Shown: positions 36,656 to 44,381 of the stretch, piece after piece
How the letters are laid out: each line of letters starts with the position of its first letter
How positions within the stretch are numbered: the first letter of the stretch is position 1
Source of the DNA: Pontibacter sp. HSC-14F20
GTDB lineage: Bacteria; Bacteroidota; Bacteroidia; Cytophagales; Hymenobacteraceae
Length of the DNA: 64,000 nt
NCBI RefSeq assembly: GCF_019599265.1
Contig: NZ_JAHZTC010000001.1
Span: 496,001 to 560,000 of the forward strand
Direction: 5' to 3'
The notes under the pieces: generated by a model
What the model saw: only the letters and a program-made list of their open reading frames with translations
Database searches by the model: none
Told to the model about the DNA's origin: nothing
Made by a program: the position numbers and the translations under genes

Positions 36656-37347
36656 AAACCGCCATCTGCCATCTGACCAAAAGGAAACTCCCGCTGAACC
36701 AATTGGAACTGGGGGCTACTATCCGTCGGTCAATTTTTAAGTTGATACAAGCCGACTACCCCGATTTTACCGATGAATCGTATGTGGCGGTGGGAAATCT
36801 TAACTTGTACCGTAAGCGGTATATGGAGCAGTTGCTGGAAAAAGAACTGGGAGAGATCTCAGAGCTTGAAAAAGAAGTACTCGACAGTATCCAGGAAAAC
36901 GAACTGCTTTCTACCAACATAGAGGAGGAATTGCAGGAGAACCTGCCTATCGGTGACCGGATGGCAGACCGGATTGCCACTTTTGGCGGTAGCTGGACCT
37001 TCATTTTAGCCTTTTTCGGCTTTATATTGGTCTGGATGCTGGTGAACGTATACCTGCTGGCTACACGTCCTTTTGATCCGTATCCGTTCATTTTACTTAA
37101 CCTGATCCTGTCCTGTCTGGCAGCCATACAGGCGCCCATCATCATGATGTCGCAAAACCGGAAAGAGGCAAAAGACCGGCAGCGCTCCGAATATGATTAC
37201 AAAGTAAACCTGAAGGCCGAACTGGAGATTCGTCTATTGCATGAAAAGATCGACCATTTGATCGTGCACCAGAACCAGCGCTTACTTGAGATACAGGAAA
37301 TTCAGATTGATCTGATGGAAGATATTCTGAAAAGATCCAGAAAATAA
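36652..37347 (+). CDS. DUF1003 membrane protein
   Basis: This is a 231-residue protein. Residues 1-100 are soluble; the DUF1003 core follows with GDRMADRIATFGGSWTFILAFFG and two transmembrane helices (FILAFFGFILVWMLVNVYLL and FILLNLILSCLAAIQAPIIMM). The C-terminal coiled segment is rich in Glu/Lys. The start overlaps the DsbA-like gene by four bases and may be TTG. The function of DUF1003 proteins is unknown. It converges on the CrtA-like gene with a single base between stops. Confidence 0.85.
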   Translation: MKTAICHLTKRKLPLNQLELGATIRRSIFKLIQADYPDFTDESYVAVGNLNLYRKRYMEQLLEKELGEISELEKEVLDSIQENELLSTNIEEELQENLPIGDRMADRIATFGGSWTFILAFFGFILVWMLVNVYLLATRPFDPYPFILLNLILSCLAAIQAPIIMMSQNRKEAKDRQRSEYDYKVNLKAELEIRLLHEKIDHLIVHQNQRLLEIQEIQIDLMEDILKRSRK

Positions 37348-37348
37348 C

Positions 37349-38089
37349 TTAACTCAACGTTTTGCTGACAACCCTGGCTAATGGATCGGCCCCGTTCCAC
37401 AGGCCATGACTTTCGACAGGTATAAAGCGGGCAAAAAGCTCTTCGCTGTACCATTTCTCAGCCCGCGTACGCCTGATCACTTCTTTATGCAGATCCCCCT
37501 GGTACGCATAGGCTTTCATGGCTTCCATCGATTCCCATACACTGAAAGTAGCCTGCCGGATGAGCGGCAGTTCCCCTAGTCCGATAGAACAGATCAGTCC
37601 TTTAGCTTCTTCCAAGGCTTTGCTTACCTGTGGGGTAAAGCGCCAGAACTGCGGTAGCGCCCGCCAGTTGATAGAGGCCCGGGTTAGTACTGCTACCGGA
37701 CCATCGGGTTGCTTTTCAGTTAATTGTGGCGTAAAAGGCTGGATTCCGTCCCAGAGGCCATGTGCTTGTGTGGGCAATAGTTTTACTGTCCAGATTTCAG
37801 AAGCATGCAGCCTGTACTCTAGCATCAGCTCAGAACGCTCCAAAAACTCGTCGGCAGCTTCTTCGCTCTCCCAGGTACACATCAACCCATACCTTCTGAA
37901 ATTTGGCTTGATGCTGAAGCCCTTGCCCTGGCCACTGCCGAGCAATTTGTAAAACAGCAATCCGGGAATGTTATTTAATGCTTCACCTTTTGTACCCATT
38001 TGGGCAAGACCCCAACGGATGTGGCCTTTCCGAAAACCGAAAAGTGTCAGGGTGGTAAGCCGGTCAGACTGTGGGGGAATTCGTCGCAA
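37349..38089 (-). CDS. CrtA-like (spheroidene monooxygenase family) carotenoid ketolase
   Basis: This 246-residue protein resembles CrtA along its length. The blocks LFGFRKGHIRWGLAQMG, GLLFYKLLGSGQGKGF, YGLMCTWESEEAADEFL, HGLWDGIQPFTP, VAVLTRASINW and RQATFSVWESMEAMKAYAY followed by KWYSEELFARF are the family's signatures. CrtA introduces keto groups at C2 of carotenoids. In non-photosynthetic Cytophagales such proteins probably make red ketocarotenoids. The assignment is by motif memory; substrate and product are inferred. No other carotenoid gene is adjacent. Confidence 0.7.
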   Translation of the reverse strand: MRRIPPQSDRLTTLTLFGFRKGHIRWGLAQMGTKGEALNNIPGLLFYKLLGSGQGKGFSIKPNFRRYGLMCTWESEEAADEFLERSELMLEYRLHASEIWTVKLLPTQAHGLWDGIQPFTPQLTEKQPDGPVAVLTRASINWRALPQFWRFTPQVSKALEEAKGLICSIGLGELPLIRQATFSVWESMEAMKAYAYQGDLHKEVIRRTRAEKWYSEELFARFIPVESHGLWNGADPLARVVSKTLS

Positions 38090-38207
38090 GTGATTCGGTA
38101 TTAAAGGGTAAGTATAAATGCAATTTACAAAACGATTAAACTAAAAACACCTGCCGAACCGAAATGTTTGGCAGGTGCTTCCGGTAGTTTATAACCTAAC
38201 GCTATAC

Positions 38208-38702
38208 CTACAGATTAATCTTTTTATTTTCGCCCGGTTCGTAGCTCTCGCCAGATAAAGTTGATTTAACAAATCCGATCAGGTGCGTGACAGCGCTATT
38301 GGGGGAGTCCCAGTATTCTGCCTTTTCAATATCCACTCGGATCAAACCGATATTTGGGTCATCTTTTCCATCCTTGAACCAGGCTTTCAATTCCGGTGAC
38401 CAGAGCTCTTCAATCTTGGCTCTTTCCTTACTTAGTTTCGCTTTTCCCGAAATCGAAACATACACATTGTCTGATGGCTTCGAATAGCTTAGGTTAACAT
38501 GGGATTCGTGCACGATCTCCTGGGACTTGCCTGACTCATACCCTGTAAAAAACCACATCACCCCATCTTCACTTATTTTTTGAGTGCTCATGGGGCGACT
38601 TCTCAGACTACCGTCGTCATCAATGGTCGTCATCATGGTGAAGTCAATGTCCTTTATCAGTTCTATCAGCTTATTCAGATTCTCTTTTTGTTCGTTATTC
38701 AT
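38208..38702 (-). CDS. pyridoxamine-5'-phosphate-oxidase-fold stress protein
   Basis: The frame is open to 38798, but ATG 38702 (MNNEQKENLNKLIELIKDID) is the natural start, giving 164 residues. The split-barrel flavin-binding fold is indicated by FTMMTTIDDDGSLRSRPMS, VMWFFTGYESGKSQEI and VNLSYSKPSDNVYVSISGKA. It closely matches the general-stress-protein-26 type. FMN or F420 binding and a redox role are presumed. It is a single gene, divergent from the AcpH-like gene. Confidence 0.88.
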   Translation of the reverse strand: MNNEQKENLNKLIELIKDIDFTMMTTIDDDGSLRSRPMSTQKISEDGVMWFFTGYESGKSQEIVHESHVNLSYSKPSDNVYVSISGKAKLSKERAKIEELWSPELKAWFKDGKDDPNIGLIRVDIEKAEYWDSPNSAVTHLIGFVKSTLSGESYEPGENKKINL

Positions 38703-38838
38703 AGTGATATGTTGTAAATTGGATTTGTATTTGAGTACGGCTGCTTTCGTCAAAGAGTTTGTTAGCTTTTGTCCTACCTCCTTACAACCCAGCATCAAGC
38801 AAGATGTTTAAACAATTACGTAATCACGCTGAACTGAT

Positions 38839-39426
38839 TTGAACTACCTGGCCCATATCTTTCTGTCTGGCGACGATGATGCGCTCCTGATAGGTAATTT
38901 TATTGCGGATGCCGTAAAGGGAAAACAATTGGAGCAATACCCCGAAGGTATAGCTAGAGGCATTAAACTGCATCGGTTAATCGACACCTATACCGACACC
39001 CACCCGGTGGTCAGTGAAACCAAAGCACGCCTGCGCCCGCACTTCCGCAAATATGCTCCAGTCGTGGCCGACCTGTACTTTGACCATTTTCTGGCCAAGA
39101 GATTTAAGGAATTTTCTACTGAACCTTTGGAAGCCTATACCTCCCGTGTCTATACCTTGATCAACCAGCAATTGCCGAACTTGCCGGAGCGGGTGCAGTA
39201 TTTTTTCCCCTATATGATGCGCCAGAACTGGCTTCTCTCATATGCAGAAGTGTCAGGTATAGCCCAGGCTTTGGGTGGACTGAGCCGACGCACTTCGTTT
39301 GAATCCGGAATGGAAAGGGCGGGAGAGGAGTTGCTGGCGAACTATAGCTTGTATGACGCAGATTTCTTGCTGTTCTTTCCGGAGTTGATCGCCTATGTAG
39401 AGAAGGTGCTGCCGGAGCTGAGCTGA
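38839..39426 (+). CDS. acyl carrier protein phosphodiesterase-like (AcpH/DUF479)
   Basis: This 195-residue protein starts with TTG at 38839, which is directly followed by the family start NYLAHIFLSGDDDALLIGNFIAD. The HD-type metal-binding residues lie in KLHRLIDTYTDTHPVV and VVADLYFDHFLAKRF. AcpH homologues remove the phosphopantetheine arm from acyl carrier protein, although many Bacteroidota members are untested. Length is typical. A terminator and an IS3-family element follow. Confidence 0.85.
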   Translation: MNYLAHIFLSGDDDALLIGNFIADAVKGKQLEQYPEGIARGIKLHRLIDTYTDTHPVVSETKARLRPHFRKYAPVVADLYFDHFLAKRFKEFSTEPLEAYTSRVYTLINQQLPNLPERVQYFFPYMMRQNWLLSYAEVSGIAQALGGLSRRTSFESGMERAGEELLANYSLYDADFLLFFPELIAYVEKVLPELS

Positions 39427-39550
39427 TTTCTTGCCAAAAAAAGATTTAACAAAAAACACAGTACTTTTTCGGGTATCCATTGATTGTCAGGTATAGAGCG
39501 CAATTCGTTGAGATATACCCGGTACACACAATGGTGATCTATACCTAAAC

Positions 39551-39584
39551 AAAAAAGGAGCCGCAGGTATAGCGGTTCCTTTTT
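39551..39584. terminator. terminator whose loop is the iterated AGGTATA word
   Basis: AAAAAAGGAGCCGC (39551-39564) pairs, with one mismatch, with GCGGTTCCTTTTTT (39571-39584). The loop and flank contain AGGTATAG (39565-39572). The IS3-family element starts 10 bases later. Confidence 0.8.
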
Positions 39585-39635
39585 TGTTATACCTTGTCGC
39601 GTCCTAGCATAGGTTGACAGCAAAATCAACCTTAT

Positions 39636-40037
39636 ATGGAAAAAGCGCCAAAGAAAAAAGGCAAGCGTACCCAATGCGACTATACCTTGGGCTTTAAATT
39701 GGCTGTAGTAGCCGAGGTAGAGCGGGGAGATCTGACCTACAAACAAGCCCAGAAAAAGTACGGCATCCAGGGCAAAAGTACCTTGCTGGTTTGGCTGCGT
39801 AAGCATGGCAGGCTATCTTGGAACCTCAACACAAGCGCTATGTCCCAGACACCCAACCAACGCATCAAAGAACTCGAGTCCCAGTTGGCTGCCACGCAAA
39901 GGCAACTGAAAGAAGCCGAACTTAAGGCCAAACTACTGGATACCATTATTGACGTGGCCGAGGGCCAGATGGGGATCCAGATCCTAAAAAAGCCGCTGGA
40001 GTGGCCCTCGAACTCCTCCGCCGGGAAGGGCAACTAA
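39636..40037 (+). CDS. IS3-family transposase OrfA
   Basis: This is a 133-residue DNA-binding subunit. A helix-turn-helix (LGFKLAVVAEVERGDLTYKQAQKKYGI) is followed by a Trp-rich hinge (LLVWLRKHGRLSW) and a leucine-zipper-like helix with heptads (IKELESQLAATQRQLKEAEL). It can dimerise and bind the element's ends. The slippery heptamer A-AAA-AAG at 39986-39992 allows a -1 shift into OrfB, producing a fused transposase of about 421 residues. Without the shift, translation ends at 40037. Confidence 0.9.
   Translation: MEKAPKKKGKRTQCDYTLGFKLAVVAEVERGDLTYKQAQKKYGIQGKSTLLVWLRKHGRLSWNLNTSAMSQTPNQRIKELESQLAATQRQLKEAELKAKLLDTIIDVAEGQMGIQILKKPLEWPSNSSAGKGN
39986..39992 (+). promoter_or_regulatory. programmed -1 frameshift site of the IS3-family element
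   Basis: A-AAA-AAG is in the correct phase (CTA AAA AAG in OrfA). Slipping back one base continues as AAGVALELL into OrfB. Confidence 0.75.
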
Positions 40038-40900
40038 GCCTTTCTGTGGCCTGCAGACTGCTTGGCCATAGCCGGCAAGCTTATTATCAGCGGCAGGCAA
40101 GGGCCCTGGAACAAAAGGAGCTGGCCGACCGGGCAGTGGAGCTGGTAGAGCAGATCCGGCTGCAGATGCCGCGCCTGGGCACCCGTAAGCTCTACTATCT
40201 CTTGCAGGAGCAGCTCGAGGTGGGACGAGACAAGCTCTTTGCGATTCTAAGAGAAAGAGGCCTGCTGATCAAGCCTCGCAAGAGCTACCATAAAACGACT
40301 AATTCAAAGCACTGGATGAAAAAGCACAAAAACCTGGTGGAGGGGCTCAAAATAGAGCGCCCTGAGCAGGTGTGGGCGGCAGACATCACCTACATCCCCA
40401 CCCGGGAAGGCCACAGCTACCTTTCGCTGGTCACTGATGCCTACTCTAAGAAGATCATGGGCTACCACCTCTCCGAGGACCTGCGGGCGGAGGGGCCTCT
40501 GCAGGCCTTGAAGATGGCCGTGGGCCAGAACAGGTACCAGTTTAACCTGATCCACCATTCGGACCGCGGGCTGCCCTACTGCTCAGAGGAGTACCAGCAG
40601 CTGCTGACCGCAGCGCAGATAAGGCCGAGCATGACTCAAAAGTACGACCCTTACCAGAACGCGGTGGCCGAGCGGGTCAACGGCATCCTCAAGGACGAGT
40701 TTGCCCTGGAGCGGGGCTTTGCCCACCACCTGGAGGCAGTGGCGGTGATCCGGGAGTCGGTGGGCATCTATAACCGCCAAAGGCCTCATCTCTCATGCCA
40801 TTACCTGACCCCAGAGCAGATGCACCGGCAGGAGAAGCTAAAAGTAATACAGTGGAAAAAGAAAACCTCCAACACCGAAGTATTGGAGGTCTCAAATTAA
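40001..40900 (+). CDS. IS3-family transposase OrfB (DDE integrase core)
   Basis: This is a 299-residue frame starting GTG 40001; in vivo it is probably translated mainly as an OrfAB fusion by -1 frameshifting at 39986-39992. The N-terminal HTH_21-like part (LGTRKLYYLLQE) is followed by the rve integrase core. The three catalytic acids sit in VWAADITYIPTREG (D), LIHHSDRGLPYCS (D) and NAVAERVNGILKDEF (E). The frame is uninterrupted, so the element may be mobile. Base composition is more GC-rich than the flanks. Confidence 0.93.
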   Translation: MALELLRREGQLSLSVACRLLGHSRQAYYQRQARALEQKELADRAVELVEQIRLQMPRLGTRKLYYLLQEQLEVGRDKLFAILRERGLLIKPRKSYHKTTNSKHWMKKHKNLVEGLKIERPEQVWAADITYIPTREGHSYLSLVTDAYSKKIMGYHLSEDLRAEGPLQALKMAVGQNRYQFNLIHHSDRGLPYCSEEYQQLLTAAQIRPSMTQKYDPYQNAVAERVNGILKDEFALERGFAHHLEAVAVIRESVGIYNRQRPHLSCHYLTPEQMHRQEKLKVIQWKKKTSNTEVLEVSN

Positions 40901-40994
40901 AAAGTAACTTCGTCTCAAACCCGTCAACTTATATCAGGACGAGACACTTAGATAAATTCAAGTCTTTTGTCAAAACTTCTTTAGCTAAAGAGAA

Positions 40995-41510
40995 TTAATG
41001 ATGATGCACACCACCTTCGCCGTGTACGTGGCCGTGGTCCAGCTCTTCGGATGTTGCTTCACGCACTTTTTCTACTTTGCCTTTGAAGTATAGCTCCTTG
41101 CCGGCAAGCGGGTGGTTGAAGTCCATTACAATCGCATTTTCTTTCACTTCGGCTACACGTCCCTGCAGCTGGTTACCTTCGCTGTCCGCCATCGGAATAA
41201 AGTTGCCTATTTCCAGCATGTTCTCAGGTATACCGCCTTCAACTTCAAAAACACTCATAGGCAACTCAACTACTGCATTCTGATCGAACTCTCCGTAACC
41301 GGCTTCTGAATCTAGTTTAAAGTCAAACTCGTCACCAGCGCTCTTGCCATCCAGGTTCTCCTCGAACTGATCTGGTAGGCCGCTCATGCCGTATATGAAT
41401 ACCATTGGATTTTCGTTATTGGCAGTTTCAACGAGGGTTTGCTCACCACTTTCGTTTTGAATACGAAGTTCGTAAGAGAGCGTCACCACTCTGTTTTTCT
41501 CAATTTTCAT
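40995..41510 (-). CDS. SlyD-like FKBP-type peptidyl-prolyl isomerase
   Basis: This is a 171-residue protein. The FKBP part begins MKIEKNRVVTLSYELRIQNESGE and holds FIYGMSGLPDQFEENLDGKSAGDEFDF. The inserted-flap chaperone domain includes ENMLEIGNFIPMADSEGNQ and the barrel closes with VMDFNHPLAGKELYFKGKV. A His-rich tail (HGHVHGEGGVHHH) suggests nickel or zinc binding, as in SlyD. It catalyses prolyl isomerisation and helps folding in the cytosol. It is convergent with the IS3-family element, whose right end lies 48 bases from its stop. Confidence 0.93.
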   Translation of the reverse strand: MKIEKNRVVTLSYELRIQNESGEQTLVETANNENPMVFIYGMSGLPDQFEENLDGKSAGDEFDFKLDSEAGYGEFDQNAVVELPMSVFEVEGGIPENMLEIGNFIPMADSEGNQLQGRVAEVKENAIVMDFNHPLAGKELYFKGKVEKVREATSEELDHGHVHGEGGVHHH

Positions 41511-41633
41511 AATTGTGTGTTTTGGTTTGGTATCAGAAAGGTAAAAAGATTAACCGGAGATGCATAACCCCTCCAGTTTTATTTGAACGACTCTCTGATG
41601 ATGAATAAAATAAATTATAAACTTATACCTACG

Positions 41634-43574
41634 CTAAGGCAGACTCTCAGTTAACTCCCAGGCACTTTTATAAGCACCGATGCTTTCTACATAAGCGATC
41701 AGCTCTGCAAAAAACGGATTGGTCGAAAGGGTGGCGCTGTCGCCTACCAAAATAAGCTTGCGTCGGGCGCGGGTCATGGCCACGTTCATACGTCTTTCAT
41801 CTGCCAGGAATCCGATTTCCCCGCGTTCGTTGCTGCGCACCAGACTCATGCAGATAATGTCGCGCTCCTGCCCCTGAAAACTGTCTACGGTACCAATGCT
41901 CAACTGGCGCTTTTGGTGCAGCTCGTGCAGACGCGGCGTATGCTCCACTTTGTCCTGCAGGTAGTTGATCTGAGCGCGGTAAGGCGCAATCACCCCGATC
42001 TTCAGCGGCGCTACTTCCCCCTCCTCGTCGTAGTCTTTCAAAAGGTTTGTTAAGTGATTGATCAGCAGGTCTGCTTCCTCCGGATTGGCGGAACTCAGCG
42101 TCTCCGGCATCTCAGCTTCGTTATACCCGCAACCAGCCGTATCGATAAACTCCACAGGCATATCAGGTGCGAAGACGGTGCTATAGCCGTGCAGTTCGGC
42201 GCTGTGCACGCTTTCATGGGCCACCAGTTCGCCGCCGTAGAATTGCTGGTTCGAGAACTGCATGATATGGTGGTGCATACGATACTGCGTTTTCAGCATC
42301 ACCGAAACATCCGGCTGACGATTGATGCACTTCTCAAACAAGGTCACACTCAGTCCGCCTTTGTCAGCATCCAAGGATTTGATGGTAGGGGGTAACTGGC
42401 AGTGGTCACCGGCCAGCACGACACGGTTCGTACGGCTGATCGGAATCCAGCATGCTGGTTCAAGGGCTTGGGCTGCTTCGTCAATGAACACCGTGTCGTA
42501 GGTCAGGTGGCGGATGGCTTTGTTCGCTGCGCCCACCAAGGTACAGGTGATCACCTGCACGTTATCGAGCAGGTCGTCGGTGATGTAATGCTCCACGTTG
42601 TCGGCCTCGTCGAGCAGGCGGTGGCTCTCGTTTTTGTAAAGCTGCCGCTGCGCCCGCTCCTGATGTCCAAACTTGCGCTTGAACTGGTAGGCCATGCGCT
42701 TGTACTCTTCGGCAGTCTTTCGCAGGTTTTTGAGGTCTTTGTAAGCCCGGTGCGCCATCACCTGCGCGTCCAACGTATGCTCTAGTAGTACATCTGACAC
42801 ACGCGACGGATTGCCAATGCGGATCACGTTCACGCCTTCATTCGCCAACTTTTCTGTTAAAAGGTCAACGGCTGTGTTGGAAGGAGCCGTTACCAGCAAT
42901 CGCTTCTGCGATTTTAAGGTATGGAGGATGGCCTGCACCAGCGTGGTAGTCTTGCCTGTGCCCGGAGGTCCGTGGATGATGGCCACATCCTTTGCCTGCG
43001 AAATTTTCTGCACCGCTTCATTCTGCGATTCGTTCAGAACTTGATTCTCCTCCAGCTTTTGATCTGAGAAAGTGGCAGGTTTTATACCTAGCATGATGTC
43101 GCGGAGTTCAGCCAGACGTGTACCCTTCGCTTCCTGCACCTTCTTCAAGGCGATCTCCATTTCGCGGTAGCTGATCTCATCGAAAGTCAGCTCAACGCCC
43201 ATACGCCCGAGGCCCACCCAATCAGGCAAGTCCTCTTTGTTAGTAGCCAAAATGACTTTGTTGCGTTTAACGCCCAGCACCACGCCACTCAGACTGGCTT
43301 TTTCGCCGCTGTTCGTAAATAGAGAGGCTGTTTTACCGGGCTGGAAAAGGTGCAGCTGGTCGCGATCGGAGGTACGCTCCAGTTCGATCACTACTTTGTT
43401 ACCAAAGCCGATTTCTTCTTTAGAGATAACGACCGGATACCAGCAAAGACCCATTTCCTTGCGCTCCGTAATCGTGCTCTTGAGTGCCTTCAGCTTGTAC
43501 TGCTGCCGGTCTTCTTCCTGTTCAATTTTCAGCAGGTCCTGTACCTGCCGTAATTCTTCAAAAATATCGATCAT
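41634..43574 (-). CDS. UPF1-like superfamily 1 helicase (DNA2/NAM7/IGHMBP2 type)
   Basis: This is a 646-residue protein. An N-terminal accessory beta-barrel (residues 40-150) precedes the RecA-like domains. The motifs are IIHGPPGTGKTTTLVQAI (I), VFIDEAAQALEPACW (II, DEAA), LAGDHCQLPPT (III), LKTQYRMH (IV), SIGTVDSFQGQERD (V) and MTRARRKLILVGD (VI). This is the SF1B UPF1-like group, which unwinds RNA or DNA 5' to 3'. The cellular role in bacteria is unclear. It has no obvious operon partner. Confidence 0.92.
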   Translation of the reverse strand: MIDIFEELRQVQDLLKIEQEEDRQQYKLKALKSTITERKEMGLCWYPVVISKEEIGFGNKVVIELERTSDRDQLHLFQPGKTASLFTNSGEKASLSGVVLGVKRNKVILATNKEDLPDWVGLGRMGVELTFDEISYREMEIALKKVQEAKGTRLAELRDIMLGIKPATFSDQKLEENQVLNESQNEAVQKISQAKDVAIIHGPPGTGKTTTLVQAILHTLKSQKRLLVTAPSNTAVDLLTEKLANEGVNVIRIGNPSRVSDVLLEHTLDAQVMAHRAYKDLKNLRKTAEEYKRMAYQFKRKFGHQERAQRQLYKNESHRLLDEADNVEHYITDDLLDNVQVITCTLVGAANKAIRHLTYDTVFIDEAAQALEPACWIPISRTNRVVLAGDHCQLPPTIKSLDADKGGLSVTLFEKCINRQPDVSVMLKTQYRMHHHIMQFSNQQFYGGELVAHESVHSAELHGYSTVFAPDMPVEFIDTAGCGYNEAEMPETLSSANPEEADLLINHLTNLLKDYDEEGEVAPLKIGVIAPYRAQINYLQDKVEHTPRLHELHQKRQLSIGTVDSFQGQERDIICMSLVRSNERGEIGFLADERRMNVAMTRARRKLILVGDSATLSTNPFFAELIAYVESIGAYKSAWELTESLP

Positions 43575-43587
43575 GCTTATCTAAAAA

Positions 43588-43617
43588 AGAAAGGCTGGGT
43601 ACGTAGCGCCAGCCTTT
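43588..43617 (-). terminator. terminator after the coiled-coil membrane protein gene
   Basis: On the minus strand AAAGGCTGG and CCAGCCTTT pair around ten bases and lead into TTTCTTTTTTA. It lies 120 bases after the stop of the upstream gene and just before the helicase start. Confidence 0.75.
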
Positions 43618-43736
43618 TCCGTTGCTTTTGTCTTGTTAATCTATACCTGTAAAGGCATCATTTTATAACAAAAAGCGTGCGATAAATAATTCCGCCGCAA
43701 CAGGCTGTTTCTTGTACCTGTGGCAGCTATACGTCC

Positions 43737-44321
43737 TTACGCTTTCTTGCGTTTTTTAGGAGATTTTCTGGTGCTCAGCCTGATTTGCAGGTACATGGCA
43801 TAAAGGAACATGATGAACGCGGCGCCTCCCAGAATGGCGATCACACGGTCCTTACCGTAGCGTACCTCGTCTGTGGCTTTCAGTTGCTCTTTTAAATCCA
43901 GAATGGCGCGTTCCCGCTTTTTGGCCTGACTCTCGAGCGTACTGATCTGCCCTTTAAGGTCGGTAATCTGGTTGTTGATCAGGCGCTCGTCCTGTTGAAT
44001 CATTTTACCGGCCCGCTGGCTCTCCACGGTAGTCTCGGCGATCCTGCGCACGCTGGCCTCTTTCACGGCCGCGATAAGCTCAGAGTCTTTGCGGATAATC
44101 TCTTTGAGGGTATCGATGATGTTGAGCAGGTCCTTTTTGGATTGCTTGCCCCAGAAATTGCTGTTTTGCTGGCTGTAATACTGGTACTCCAGAATCAGCT
44201 GTTCACGCTCGCCCATCAGACGGTTGAGCTTGTCTTCTTGTGGTGTTGCTTGTTCCTGTGCCTGCGCGCCCACAAACCAAAGGCAGCAAATACAAATAGC
44301 CAGTAGTTTCTTCATCATCAT
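43737..44321 (-). CDS. exported coiled-coil protein with C-terminal membrane anchor
   Basis: This is a 194-residue frame with three possible ATG starts (44321, 44318, 44315). A signal peptide MKKLLAICICCLWFVGAQAQ is followed by a helical coiled-coil region (residues 30-150, Glu/Lys/Gln-rich, e.g. INNQITDLKGQISTLESQ). One transmembrane helix (VIAILGGAAFIMFLYAMYLQI) and a very basic tail KSPKKRKKA complete it. The tail would be cytoplasmic. No family was recognised. It sits immediately downstream of the MMPL exporter gene on the same strand, 60 bases away, and might be part of that transcript. Confidence 0.65.
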   Translation of the reverse strand: MMMKKLLAICICCLWFVGAQAQEQATPQEDKLNRLMGEREQLILEYQYYSQQNSNFWGKQSKKDLLNIIDTLKEIIRKDSELIAAVKEASVRRIAETTVESQRAGKMIQQDERLINNQITDLKGQISTLESQAKKRERAILDLKEQLKATDEVRYGKDRVIAILGGAAFIMFLYAMYLQIRLSTRKSPKKRKKA

Positions 44322-44381
44322 AAAAAGGAATGCTTTACTCTATCACGCAAATATGGCCATCCTTATTGGATTAGGCGCAAA

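Larger units (their letters stand above)
39595..40946 (+). mobile_element. IS3-family insertion sequence, apparently intact
   Basis: The 1352-bp element has imperfect inverted ends: TGTCGCGTCCTAGCATAGG on the left and TGTCTCGTCCTGATATAAG as the complement of the right end, both continuing GTTGAC. Two overlapping frames with a frameshift site are intact. No exact target duplication was found (flanks ACCT and CTTA), so it may have recombined or the ends may be one or two bases off. It lies between convergent genes just past a terminator. Confidence 0.85.
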
